Assembly: GCF_900099835.1 (NCBI RefSeq)
Contig: NZ_FNKP01000002.1
Span: forward strand, 2,914,001 to 2,978,000
DNA length: 64,000 bases
Direction of reading: 5' to 3'
Source: Paraburkholderia fungorum
GTDB lineage: Bacteria > Pseudomonadota > Gammaproteobacteria > Burkholderiales > Burkholderiaceae
Shown here: in pieces, positions 54,752 to 63,532 of the stretch
Layout of the letters: each line of letters starts with the position of its first letter
Position numbering within the stretch: position 1 is the stretch's first letter
Made by a program: the position numbers and the translations under genes
The notes under the pieces: model-generated
The model's database searches: none
Told to the model about the DNA's origin: nothing
The model's input: the letters and a program-made list of their open reading frames with translations, nothing else

Positions 54752-55945
54752 TCAGGCTTCCCTTCGCGACGCCTGTTCGCGGATCGCCGCGCAAAATCTG
54801 TCGACGTTCCACGTTTCGTGAAGCGCGCGAGCAAACAGATCCTGCTGACTCTCGGGAGCGAGGCCGCCGAGCGGCGGGTCGCGGTCGAGATTCGTCGGAA
54901 ACGGATAGCCTTCGGCACATGACGCCACCGCCGCATCGACTTCGGCTTGCGTCATGCTCGACGTCACTACGCATTCGCGTAAGACCGGATACAGCGCCTC
55001 ACACATCTTCGCGCGATTCAGCGATTCCATCGCGCGGCCATACGCCGATGAAATCTGCAAAAGATTCGCCATGCGCTGCACCGACGTTGTCCTGTTCGTG
55101 CCGGCTGCGTGAAACAGCGCCGGGCTGAAAAAGATCGCATCGCCCTTTTCAAGCGGCAACTGCACGAAGTGCGTCTCGAAGTAATCGCGGAAATCCTCGC
55201 GACGCCACGCGAGATAACCCGGCGCATATCGCTGCGAAAACGGCAGCAGTTTCGTCGGGCCGCTTTCCACGGGCATGTCGCTGTGAGCAACCGCGCCCTG
55301 CAGCGTGAGAAAGGGCGACATTGTGTGAACGTGCGGCGGGTAGCGCTCGGCTTGCGCGACGGTCTGGAAACCGAGGTGATAGTCGCGATGTGCCTGTTGC
55401 GCCTGTCCGCCGGGGCGAACGACATTCACTTGCGACGTCACCTGAAAGTGCGGCCCGAGCCATGCCTCGGCGATGCCAGCCAGCACCGCGTTCGAATAGT
55501 AGCGGGCGAACACCGACGGAGCGCGTAGACACAGCTTCTCCTGCGCGTTCCAGATGCGATCGTTGGCACCCGCCTTGGCGAAATGATCGGCGGCTGCAGC
55601 ACCGGCTTCGCGCTCTTCGCGGATGATCGATTCGAAGACCTGGGTGGCGTCGTCGACGGCTGCGGTGTCGGTATAAACGTGTTTGAGCACCAGCACGCCC
55701 GCGCCGCGATTCAACACGTCGGCCCACTCGGCCTGCAATTGCGCGCGATGCGGTGCGCTGTCGAGCGTGTCGCGGAGCGCGCGGCAGTCGTACAGCGGGA
55801 TGTTCTCGCGTAGATCGGCCGCGAACTTCAGATTAGTGTCTTCGGGCTGCGACTGGAGTACGGCGACAAAGCCCTGAAGTGAGCAGTCACGCTCTCTGTA
55901 CCAATGGGTCGGCGGCGTTTCGTGGCGCGAGTCGGTGCGGCTCAT
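54752..55945 (-). CDS. Phytanoyl-CoA dioxygenase (PhyH)-family oxygenase
   Basis: A 397-aa Fe(II)/2-oxoglutarate enzyme: iron ligands H186 and D188 (QQAHRDYHLG) and H279 (FFSPALFHAAG) form the facial triad, and R285 or R291 probably binds 2-oxoglutarate. The double-stranded beta-helix core spans about 165-295. GGGGAGAC precedes the ATG. PhyH relatives in bacteria hydroxylate varied small molecules; no pathway genes adjoin, so the substrate is open. Confidence 0.85.
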   Translation of the reverse strand: MSRTDSRHETPPTHWYRERDCSLQGFVAVLQSQPEDTNLKFAADLRENIPLYDCRALRDTLDSAPHRAQLQAEWADVLNRGAGVLVLKHVYTDTAAVDDATQVFESIIREEREAGAAAADHFAKAGANDRIWNAQEKLCLRAPSVFARYYSNAVLAGIAEAWLGPHFQVTSQVNVVRPGGQAQQAHRDYHLGFQTVAQAERYPPHVHTMSPFLTLQGAVAHSDMPVESGPTKLLPFSQRYAPGYLAWRREDFRDYFETHFVQLPLEKGDAIFFSPALFHAAGTNRTTSVQRMANLLQISSAYGRAMESLNRAKMCEALYPVLRECVVTSSMTQAEVDAAVASCAEGYPFPTNLDRDPPLGGLAPESQQDLFARALHETWNVDRFCAAIREQASRREA

Positions 55946-56273
55946 GGTGTCTCCCCATCGGTGGATTGTCTGGTGTCAACAATAGTCCTCCGACGCGCGG
56001 TTGCGTAAGCCTGAATCCCTCAGAAACACCTCGCATACCGAGTCACACCGGTTCGACGGCCAAAAAAAAGCCGCGGGCAGATTGCCGCGGCTTGAACACA
56101 CACGCCGACCGATGAGGTGCCGACGTCCAATAAAATCCTAGCGATGCGTCAGCGTTGAAACAATCGGGTTTCTCGTCTGACGTTTTATCGCCGTGCGCAA
56201 AGGCTCATGTACACGGCGTGGCAAGAAAAATTTTCGCGCGGATGTTGTAAAAAACCAAGCGCGCGAGCCGCTG
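55946..56273. other. 328-base gap between PhyH and GntP genes
   Basis: No gene. It holds the GntP terminator (56062-56093) and the promoter region of the PhyH-like gene. Confidence 0.6.
56062..56093 (-). terminator. Rho-independent terminator of the GntP gene
   Basis: On the minus strand AAGCCGCGG pairs with CCGCGGCTT (arms at 56085-56093 and 56068-56076) and runs into eight T. It lies 180 bases after the permease stop. Confidence 0.85.
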
Positions 56274-57674
56274 TTAAACCAGCCCGGTCATGTAATACAC
56301 CGCGATGACGAAGAACACGGCCAAGGTCTTGATGACCGTCACCGCGAAGATGTCGCGATACGACTGACGATGCGTCAATCCCGTCACCGCCAGCAGCGTG
56401 ATCACCGCGCCGTTGTGCGGCAGCGTGTCCATCCCGCCGCTCGCCATCGCGACCACGCGGTGCAGCACTTCCATCGGAATCTGCGCGGCTTGCGCGCCCT
56501 TGATGAACGTGTCGGACATCGCCGCGAGCGCGATGCTCATGCCGCCCGACGCCGAACCCGTGATCCCCGCCAGCGTGCTGACCGACACCGCCGCATTGAC
56601 GAGCGGATTCGGAATGCTCTTGAGCGCATTGCTGACCACCAGGAAGCCCGGCAGAGCGGCAATCACGCCGCCAAAGCCGTATTCCGACGCGGTATTCAGC
56701 GACGCCAGCAGCGCACCCGCCACCGCAGCCTTGGTGCCGACCGCAAAACGCTGGCTCACGCGTCCGAACGCTGTGACCACGACCATGATGATGCCGAGCA
56801 GCAACGCGCCCTGCACGGCCCAGATTGCGACCAGGCTCTTGACCGTGGTTTCGACCGGCGCATGCAGACCCGGCAGGATGTCCGGCGTGATGGTGTACGT
56901 CGCGCCGTACCAGGAGGGAATCCAGCGCGTCAGCAGGAAGTTCGCGACGCCGACCACGATCAGCGGTGCAACCGCCAGCAGCGGATGCGGCAGTTGCTTC
57001 GATTCGACGCGTTCCGGCTCGTTGACCAGATCGGTGCCATAGCCTTCGCCGGTTGCCATCGCCGCACGACGACGCCATTCGAGATACGTCAGACCGACCA
57101 CGATGATGAACAGCGAGCCGATCACGCCGAGTGCGGGCGCGGCCCATGACGTCGTCTTGAAGAACGTGGTCGGGATGATGTTCTGGATCTGCGGCGTACC
57201 CGGCAGCGAATCCATCGTGAACGAGAAGGCGCCGAGCGCGATTGCCCCGGGCATCAACCGCTTCGGAATATTGCTCTGGCGATACAGCTCGGCGGCGAAC
57301 GGATAAACTGCGAACACCACCACGAACAGCGACACGCCGCCATAGGTGAGCAGCGCGCACACCGCGACGATCACCGCATTCGCGCGCGACCGGCCGATAT
57401 AGCGGATCGCGGCGGCGACGATCGATTCCGAGAAGCCGGACAGTTCGATGACCTTGCCGAACACGGCGCCGAGCAGAAACACCGGGAAGTACAGCTTCAC
57501 GAACCCGACCATCTTGTCCATGAAGATGCCGGTGAACACCGGCGCGACGGCGGCGGGTTCGGTCAGCAGAACGGCGGCGAGCGCCGCGATCGGCGCGAAC
57601 AGAATGACGCTGTAGCCGCGATACGCGGCAAACATCAGAAACGCCAGTGCGGCGAGGACGATGACAAAGGACAT
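56274..57674 (-). CDS. GntP-family permease
   Basis: A 466-aa inner-membrane carrier with 12-14 helices of the GntP/ion-transporter superfamily (LLGAVFGKVIELSGFSESIV; TMDSLPGTPQIQNIIPTTFF; TGSASGGMSIALAAM). Members carry gluconate, other sugar acids or D-3-hydroxybutyrate. GGAGACC precedes ATG 57674. It is divergent from the PAS/AAA+ regulator over a 310-base control region with three operator-like sites, so that regulator most likely controls it. Confidence 0.92.
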   Translation of the reverse strand: MSFVIVLAALAFLMFAAYRGYSVILFAPIAALAAVLLTEPAAVAPVFTGIFMDKMVGFVKLYFPVFLLGAVFGKVIELSGFSESIVAAAIRYIGRSRANAVIVAVCALLTYGGVSLFVVVFAVYPFAAELYRQSNIPKRLMPGAIALGAFSFTMDSLPGTPQIQNIIPTTFFKTTSWAAPALGVIGSLFIIVVGLTYLEWRRRAAMATGEGYGTDLVNEPERVESKQLPHPLLAVAPLIVVGVANFLLTRWIPSWYGATYTITPDILPGLHAPVETTVKSLVAIWAVQGALLLGIIMVVVTAFGRVSQRFAVGTKAAVAGALLASLNTASEYGFGGVIAALPGFLVVSNALKSIPNPLVNAAVSVSTLAGITGSASGGMSIALAAMSDTFIKGAQAAQIPMEVLHRVVAMASGGMDTLPHNGAVITLLAVTGLTHRQSYRDIFAVTVIKTLAVFFVIAVYYMTGLV

Positions 57675-57742
57675 TGGGTCTCCAAAGCTTGGTTGTTCTA
57701 CGTGTAAGCCATCCTGATCATGCGACGGCCCGGCCCCTCAAG

Positions 57743-57949
57743 TGCTGGCTCCGTGCCGCGCAAGCCGCTTTGTCTAATGCGTTGATTGCACAGGCCAAAG
57801 CTGAAATACGAGATTCGGCCGATTGTACCCAAACGTCTCCAAAACGGGACGCAATTTAGCTGAACATAAGCTGAACTGAGGTTAAACCCCTATAAAACCG
57901 GCCTATTGACTGTCTCTCTAATGAGATAAGCTGTCTACAAAACGAGACA
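57743..57949. promoter_or_regulatory. GntP/regulator control region: three TGTCTC-N6-GAGACA-like sites
   Basis: 18-bp sites: 57834-57851 (CGTCTC, CAAAAC, GGGACG), 57911-57928 (TGTCTC, TCTAAT, GAGATA) and 57932-57949 (TGTCTA, CAAAAC, GAGACA). The last two are 21 bp apart, two helical turns. The TGT-N12-ACA frame matches TyrR boxes. A weak sigma-54-like element (GGCACG, 4 bases, CAGC) reads leftward at 57743-57758, 69 bases before the GntP start. Confidence 0.5.
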
Positions 57950-57984
57950 GCCTGATTAGAACAATATCTGGAGACCGCGACAGC

Positions 57985-59454
57985 ATGATGAACGACTGGG
58001 CCGGCGTGCCTGCCAACTATGGCGATGTATTGCGCCGGGCGATGGACTCGCTTTTCCGCACATTCGAAAATTTCAGCGAAGGCACGTTTATCGTCGACGC
58101 CGACGCGCGCGTCGTCTGGATCAACAAGCGCTATGCGGCGCGATTCGGCTTTTCCGATCCGCAGCAGGCAGTGGGACGCGATTGCGAAGCGGTGATCCCC
58201 AACAGTCTGATGCGCGAAGTCGTGAACACCGGTAAGCCGATTCTGCTGGACATCATGGAGACGGATCGCGAGCCGCTCGTCGTTACCCGCTTGCCGCTGA
58301 AAGACGATGCGGGCGCGACGGTCGGCGCGGTCGGCTTTGCGCTGTTCGACGAACTGAAGGCGCTGACGCCGTTGTTTTCCCACTATTCGCGCGTGCAGGA
58401 AGAGTTGATCGCCACGCGCCAGTCGCTCGCTCAGGCGCGGCGGGCCAGATATACGTTCGGCAGTTTTGTCGGCACGAGCGCGGCGAGCCTCGAGGTGAAG
58501 CGCCAGGCGCGACGCGCGGCGCAACTCGAATCGCCGGTCTTGCTGCTGGGTGAAACCGGCACCGGCAAGGAGTTGCTCGCGCATGCGATCCACGGCGGCT
58601 CGGCGCGCGCGAATCAGCCGCTGGTGACAGTCAACGTCGCGGCGATTCCAGATACCCTGCTCGAAGCCGAATTCTTCGGCGCGGCGTCCGGCGGCGCGGA
58701 TCAGAAAGGGCGGGTCGGCAAGTTCGAACTGGCGAACGGCGGCACGCTGTTTCTCGATGAAATCGGCGATATGCCGCTGTCCGTCCAGGGCAAATTGCTG
58801 CGAGTGCTTCAGGACAAGGAGTTCGAGCCGCTCGACTCGAACCGGATCGTCCACGCGGATGTGCGGATCATCGCCGCCACCTCCGCGGATCTGCCCGCGC
58901 TGGTCGCGGCGGGACGTTTTCGCGCGGATCTGTTTTATCGGCTGAACGTGCTGACGATCCACGCGCCCGCATTGCGCGAACGCACGTCCGACATCGAGGC
59001 GCTCGCCTACGCCATGCTGGAAGATCTGTCGACGCAAACGCGCGGCGGCAGTCACGTGGAGCTTCATGACGACGCGTTGCGGGTGCTGTGCGCCTATGCG
59101 TGGCCGGGCAATGTCCGCGAGTTGCGCAATACGCTGGAGCGGGTCGTCATGCTTTCGGACAGCGAGCGGATCGACGCGCAGGCGCTGGCGTCGTTTCTCG
59201 GGCCGGTGCAAGGCAGCACGCATGCGGGGCGGGTCGCCGCCATGCCTTCGCCGACGCCCGCGCCGACTATCGCGTCAGGCGTCGTCGCCGACGAACCCGC
59301 GTTGTGGAGCGACGCCATGGCTACCTTCGAAAAGCGCTTCCTGATCGACGCATTGCGCGCGAATGGCGGCCGCGTGATCGACACCGCCAGCCAGATCGGC
59401 ATGGGCCGGGCTACGCTTTACAAGAAGATCGCGGCATACGGCATCGGCGTTTGA
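57985..59454 (+). CDS. PAS/AAA+ enhancer-type regulator lacking GAFTGA (TyrR-like)
   Basis: A 489-aa regulator: PAS sensor (about 20-125), linker coil (130-155), AAA+ domain with Walker A GETGTGKE (189-196) and Walker B TLFLDE (254-259), and a C-terminal Fis-type HTH (about 445-488). The sigma-54-contacting loop, normally GAFTGA, reads [13 protein letters not shown] and is three residues shorter, without the essential Phe and Thr. TyrR has a comparable loss and works with sigma-70. It is divergent from the GntP permease. Confidence 0.88.
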   Translation: MMNDWAGVPANYGDVLRRAMDSLFRTFENFSEGTFIVDADARVVWINKRYAARFGFSDPQQAVGRDCEAVIPNSLMREVVNTGKPILLDIMETDREPLVVTRLPLKDDAGATVGAVGFALFDELKALTPLFSHYSRVQEELIATRQSLAQARRARYTFGSFVGTSAASLEVKRQARRAAQLESPVLLLGETGTGKELLAHAIHGGSARANQPLVTVNVAAIPDTLLEAEFFGAASGGADQKGRVGKFELANGGTLFLDEIGDMPLSVQGKLLRVLQDKEFEPLDSNRIVHADVRIIAATSADLPALVAAGRFRADLFYRLNVLTIHAPALRERTSDIEALAYAMLEDLSTQTRGGSHVELHDDALRVLCAYAWPGNVRELRNTLERVVMLSDSERIDAQALASFLGPVQGSTHAGRVAAMPSPTPAPTIASGVVADEPALWSDAMATFEKRFLIDALRANGGRVIDTASQIGMGRATLYKKIAAYGIGV

Positions 59455-59546
59455 AAGTCCCGCCAGCCCGCGACGGCGAATGACGCAGCGCAATGTCCGC
59501 GTGGCACAATCGCGAGATCGAAAAACAAGACGTATCGGGGCATCAA

Positions 59547-59813
59547 ATGAAACGCACTTTCTCCTCTTTTGCACGCCGCGCCTGCTGCGCCACGCTGGCT
59601 GCGGGCGCGCTCGCGTCTGCGCTGGGCGGTTGCAGCAGTAGCCCGCCGCTGTTTCTGTCCGACGGCAGGCAAACCACGCTGGTTCAGTGCCCCGCCGGTT
59701 CCGACAATTGCTCGCAGCAGGCCACCGCGAGCTGTGGCGGCGCGTTCGATGTCGTCCGCCAGACCACCGATAACGGCACGCTCAACTTGATTTACGCCTG
59801 CCGCACAAAATAA
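59547..59813 (+). CDS. Small lipoprotein
   Basis: An 88-aa product with a basic start (MKRTFSSFARRACC), hydrophobic stretch and lipobox LGGC (Cys about 29). The mature part has four cysteines (VQCPAGSDNCSQ; SCGG; YACRTK) that could form two disulphides. ATG 59547 starts the signal; GGGG lies a little upstream. Family not recognised. Confidence 0.72.
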   Translation: MKRTFSSFARRACCATLAAGALASALGGCSSSPPLFLSDGRQTTLVQCPAGSDNCSQQATASCGGAFDVVRQTTDNGTLNLIYACRTK

Positions 59814-59818
59814 CGAAA

Positions 59819-59837
59819 CGCCAGCGCAATGCTGGCG
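59819..59837. terminator. Stem-loop after the small lipoprotein gene
   Basis: CGCCAGC (59819-59825) and GCTGGCG (59831-59837) pair around GCAAT, 5 bases after the stop. There is no T run. Confidence 0.5.
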
Positions 59838-60330
59838 TGGTGGATTAAGGTTAACCCGTATTTTCTCTATTCAGTCCGCTATAACGGCGGACCTGTCGAT
59901 TCCTCCCCAGATTCCCCGTATCGCCCGCCCCAGCGCGTATTAATTCAAACGACGGCCATTGGCGCACGCGCATATCCGTCATAAATATCTGTGCGTAATA
60001 TGCATCCGTACTACGGGTAGTATGCGTATCAGATACCAAGGCGGCTTTGGCTTTAAGTCACGAGCGTTGATGCGTATTAAATAATCAGCCGCTTTTTCGT
60101 CATTGCACGAGGGTCGGTGCGGAAACCAACGGAGCGCTGATTGTCCCGGCAGTAATCTCTATTTACGGGTTCGGGATCAAACATAAACGCAGGTTTTTCC
60201 GCTTTTTTTAGAGACGGAAAAACATTCAAGCATAATTTTCCGTTCCGGTAAGAGTGACATCCATTGCGGCACGTTTCATGCATAGAGAATTCGACTTTGC
60301 ATTAATTCAATGAGAATGACGGGGATAGCA
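59838..60330. other. AT-rich gene-free stretch
   Basis: About 490 bases, lower in GC than the flanks. A 9-bp inverted repeat (60193-60201 GTTTTTCCG with 60215-60223 CGGAAAAAC) encloses a T-rich loop. No credible gene. It likely includes the promoter of the small gene at 60331. Confidence 0.5.
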
Positions 60331-60534
60331 ATGAATCATCATCAACTCGAAAAAGATATTCAGCACCTGGAACACGTGATTTCGCATATTTCCGCTGAAG
60401 ACCGAATCCCGCTGTCCTACTGGCGTAGCCGTATCGAACTGGTGTCCGGCGCGGTGCGGGTGCCCGCGCAGGCCAGCCGGGTCAAACGTCTGACCGCCGC
60501 TCTTTCGGCTCTGGAGAATCGGCAGAAAGCCTGA
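60331..60534 (+). CDS. Small hypothetical protein
   Basis: A 67-aa helical, charged protein (MNHHQLEKDIQHLEHVISHI; LPLSYWRSRIELV-like middle; RVKRLTAALSALENRQKA). GGGGA precedes the ATG; an in-frame ATG at 60310 would add seven residues. No signal or membrane segment; family unknown. The AT-rich promoter region suggests a regulated, possibly H-NS-influenced gene. Confidence 0.55.
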   Translation: MNHHQLEKDIQHLEHVISHISAEDRIPLSYWRSRIELVSGAVRVPAQASRVKRLTAALSALENRQKA

Positions 60535-60689
60535 TTGCCGGCTTGAATGTGCAGGTTGCGGTGGCAGTGGAGTGCAGTCGTGTAACCTTCGGCGACGTAA
60601 CGTTTTCTGCAAGAATGACGGAACGTAACGTGTGAGCGGGCAGTCGGGCCGCGTGTCGGGGGTCTCTCCATCCACTGAACAGGACAAAC

Positions 60690-61889
60690 ATGCAAGCAGC
60701 AGGATTTTCCGCGCTCCGTCTCACCACGTTGACCAACGCCATGCAGGGTTATGTGGAGCGCGGCGAAGTTGCGGGAGTGGTGTCACTGGTATGGCGGCGT
60801 GGCGAGATCGGCTATTTCGAGCCGCTCGGTTTGCGCGACGAAGCCGCGCAGTTGCCGATGGAGCGCGACACGCTGTTCCGCATCGCATCGATGACCAAAC
60901 CGGTGACCAGCGTCGCGATCCTGATGCTGGTCGAAGAAGACCGGCTGGCGCTCGACACGCCGGTTTCGCTATGGCTGCCGGAGCTGTCCGGGCTCAGCGT
61001 GCTGCGGGACCCCGCCGGTGCGCTCGACGAAACCGATCCGCTGAAAGCGCCGATCACGGTGCTCGATCTGCTGACGCATCGCGCCGGCTTTGCCTATCAC
61101 TTCACGGCAACCGGCCCGCTCGCCGACGCCTATGCGGCGACGTTCAACGGCTTCGAAGCGCACGGCGACCCGAGCGCCTGGCTGCGTCGCATCGCGCAAT
61201 TGCCGTTGATGTTCCAGCCGGGCTCGCGCTGGCATTACGGCGTCGCCACCGACGTGCTAGGTGTGCTGATCGAACGGGTGAGCGGCATGTCGCTCGCCGA
61301 TTTTTTCCGCACGCGTATTTTCGAGCCGCTCGGCATGCGCGATACCGCGTTCTGGGTCCCCGAGGCGCAGCTTTCCAGGCTGGCCGCCGCATATAACGTC
61401 GATCCGGCCACCGGACGGCGCGTGGTCGAAGATCACGCGGCGGACAGCCGCTGGGCTAATCCCGAACGCTTTCAGAGTGGCGGCGGCGGACTGGTGTCGA
61501 CCGCGCAGGACTATCTGCAATTCGCACAACTGCTGCTCGGACGCGGGCGCCTCGATAGCACGCGTTTGCTGTCGCATCGCTCGGTCGATCTGATGCGCTC
61601 GAATTTCCTCACGCCCGAGCAACGCCGCGTGCTGGCGTTCGGGCGTCCGATCTGGGCTGGGCAGGGTTTTGGCCTGGGCCTCTCGGTGGTCGACGATCCG
61701 GCGCAGCAGTTGCCGCTCGGCTATCGCTCGACCGGTTCGTTCGGCTGGCCCGGCGCGTACGGCACCAGCTGGTTTGCCGACCCCGTCGAAAACCTGATCG
61801 GTTTGATGCTGATCCAGCGCCGTTCGATGGACGCATTTCCGATGTCCGTCGATTTCGAACGCCGCGTGTACGATGCCATTGACGACTAA
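60690..61889 (+). CDS. Serine beta-lactamase-fold hydrolase (class C / EstB-like)
   Basis: A 399-aa protein with S67-M-T-K70 (LFRIASMTKPVTS), Y183 (RWHYGVATDV) and a C-terminal GWPGAYGTSWFADP in place of the KTG strand. No signal peptide, so it is cytoplasmic. This combination is typical of EstB-type esterases and related peptidases rather than true beta-lactamases. Stand-alone gene. Confidence 0.88.
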   Translation: MQAAGFSALRLTTLTNAMQGYVERGEVAGVVSLVWRRGEIGYFEPLGLRDEAAQLPMERDTLFRIASMTKPVTSVAILMLVEEDRLALDTPVSLWLPELSGLSVLRDPAGALDETDPLKAPITVLDLLTHRAGFAYHFTATGPLADAYAATFNGFEAHGDPSAWLRRIAQLPLMFQPGSRWHYGVATDVLGVLIERVSGMSLADFFRTRIFEPLGMRDTAFWVPEAQLSRLAAAYNVDPATGRRVVEDHAADSRWANPERFQSGGGGLVSTAQDYLQFAQLLLGRGRLDSTRLLSHRSVDLMRSNFLTPEQRRVLAFGRPIWAGQGFGLGLSVVDDPAQQLPLGYRSTGSFGWPGAYGTSWFADPVENLIGLMLIQRRSMDAFPMSVDFERRVYDAIDD

Positions 61890-62011
61890 ATGCGTCAGCT
61901 GTTGCAACTGACAATCCAGCATCGCGCGCAGTTGCGTTTTTTTCTATCCGGCGGTTTATTCGTCTGATAGTGTCCGCACTGCAATTCGCCAAACCGATGG
62001 GAGCATCCGCC

Positions 62012-62308
62012 ATGGCCTCGTACAAACAACTGACTGCGCAACTCGAAAAACTCCACAAGGAAGTCGCAGTGGCCCGCGAAAAGGAAATTGCGCAGGCGAT
62101 TGCCGACATCAGGCAGAAAGTTGCCGAATACGATCTGACTGCCGAGGAATTGGGCTTTACGACCGAGCACAAACCGGCGCGTAAAGCGGCTTCGGCGTCG
62201 GTTGCGAAGTATCGCAATCCGAAAACTGGTGAAACGTGGAGTGGCCGGGGCCGCTCGCCGAGTTGGCTCGTCGGTAAAAATCGCGAGCGGTTTCTGATTG
62301 AAGCGTGA
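62012..62308 (+). CDS. H-NS-family nucleoid protein (BpH3-like)
   Basis: A 98-aa protein: N-terminal coiled coil for oligomerisation (about 3-45) and a C-terminal AT-hook-like DNA-binding domain with the signature YRNPKTGETWSGRGRSPSWL (about 68-87). ATG 62012 follows GGGAG; an upstream in-frame ATG is less suitable. It probably silences AT-rich promoters; several lie in this window (11.9-12.2, 42.6-42.8 and 59.9-60.3 kb). Confidence 0.93.
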   Translation: MASYKQLTAQLEKLHKEVAVAREKEIAQAIADIRQKVAEYDLTAEELGFTTEHKPARKAASASVAKYRNPKTGETWSGRGRSPSWLVGKNRERFLIEA

Positions 62309-62936
62309 AAGCGCTTTATTGCGTACGGCGGGTTTATCAGGCTCGCGGCACCTGGCCTGTTGCATAACGGGCTGAATCAGAAGTGATGTTTTATGTGGTT
62401 TATTTCGCACCGCAACGTAGGTCCCGAAAACACTCACCTTTCGCGTGAGCGGGCATGCGGAATATCGGATTTTCCTGTCAACGGCACTCAGGCGCGTTTG
62501 TTTCGGTGAGCCTGGTTTTGTCGCGCGACGCACCGTCCCATTTGATACATACGCTTCGTGCTGCGGCGGCGCGCGTTCCCGACGGAATCCGCGTGAGCCC
62601 TTGCTGCAGGGCGTTTCAGCGCTTCGCAATAAAGCGCCGTCGGACCTTTTGACGGTTTCCGACCGACTTCCTCACGCTCAACGAATAAACAAAGCCCACG
62701 CGGCAGGTGCGTGTACGAAGGTCCTTTGCATTCACCTTTGGCGGCCGCCAGGAAGCCGATCACGGCGCGTCCCGAAAACCCTCACCTTTGCGATTTCTCC
62801 CTGACGCGCGTCGCTCTGCGCTCGGGGCAAACCCGGAGTTGAGTTCGCCTCATACCCCGGATCAAAACTCATCGATACATGGTCGCGGAGGTCGAACGCC
62901 ACAATCGGTCATCCATTCAACTTCGACGGAAAGACC
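62309..62936. other. 628-base gap with two motif copies
   Basis: No credible gene; the rightward open frame over 62445-62804 lacks family features and overlaps a motif copy. Motif copies are listed separately. The promoter of fae should lie near the right end. Confidence 0.6.
62421..62789 (-). repeat. Two copies of the 21-bp motif, minus strand
   Basis: 62421-62441 and 62769-62789; read on the minus strand they are AAAGGTGAG, TGTTTT or GGTTTT, CGGGAC. Both end in C rather than G at the last position. Confidence 0.7.
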
Positions 62937-63461
62937 ATGAGCGTATCGACGGACAAACAACTCTTTATCGGCGAAGGATTCGAAGGCCCGGGCGTCAACC
63001 TCGCGCATATCAACGTACTGGTCGGCCCGCGCAACGGCCCGGCAGGCCAGGCTTTCGCCACTGCGCTCGCGACCCCGTCGGCAGGCCACGCACCGTTCGT
63101 CGTGATCGCGCGACCCGGCGTGCCGACCAAGCCGCTGACGCTCTATGTGAACAAGGCGCAGATCGGCAGCGACTTCCACGGCAACGCGACGTGGGGTGCA
63201 TCGCAGGCGGGCATCGCCAGGGCGGTGGCCGAGTCGCTGGAAAACGGCACGTTGCCGCCCGAAGCGGAAAACGATTGGGTGGTGGTGTCGGCGAACTGGG
63301 TCAACCCGTCGACCGACGATCTCGACGCCGTCTTCGACAACAACTACCGCGCGTGCAAGAACGCGATTCTCGCGGCGATGAAAGGCCTGCCGCATCGCGA
63401 TGAAGTGTTCGCCGCCGCGCGCGACGTATCGAATCCGTTCTACACCCCGAAACAACGTTAA
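62937..63461 (+). CDS. fae: Formaldehyde-activating enzyme
   Basis: A 174-aa protein matching Fae throughout: FIGEGFEGPGVNLAHINVLVG with the catalytic His (H24 here), then LATPSAGHAPF and NYRACKNAILAAM. Fae condenses formaldehyde with tetrahydromethanopterin (or a homologous pterin) in C1 oxidation and detoxification. Other pathway genes (mtdB, mch, fhc) are not in the window; an aldo/keto reductase follows after 71 bases. Fae-like paralogues with other roles exist, so activity is probable rather than certain. Confidence 0.88.
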   Translation: MSVSTDKQLFIGEGFEGPGVNLAHINVLVGPRNGPAGQAFATALATPSAGHAPFVVIARPGVPTKPLTLYVNKAQIGSDFHGNATWGASQAGIARAVAESLENGTLPPEAENDWVVVSANWVNPSTDDLDAVFDNNYRACKNAILAAMKGLPHRDEVFAAARDVSNPFYTPKQR

Positions 63462-63532
63462 TTGCGTGCCGCGCGGCGCGCTAGGTTGTGCCGTCCGCGC
63501 TGCTGGATGCGACCTGGAAGGAGACAAGCATC

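Noticed and set aside
62445..62804. 119-codon rightward open frame before fae
   Set aside because: Contains a motif copy, has Arg/Ser-rich low-complexity composition and no ribosome site.
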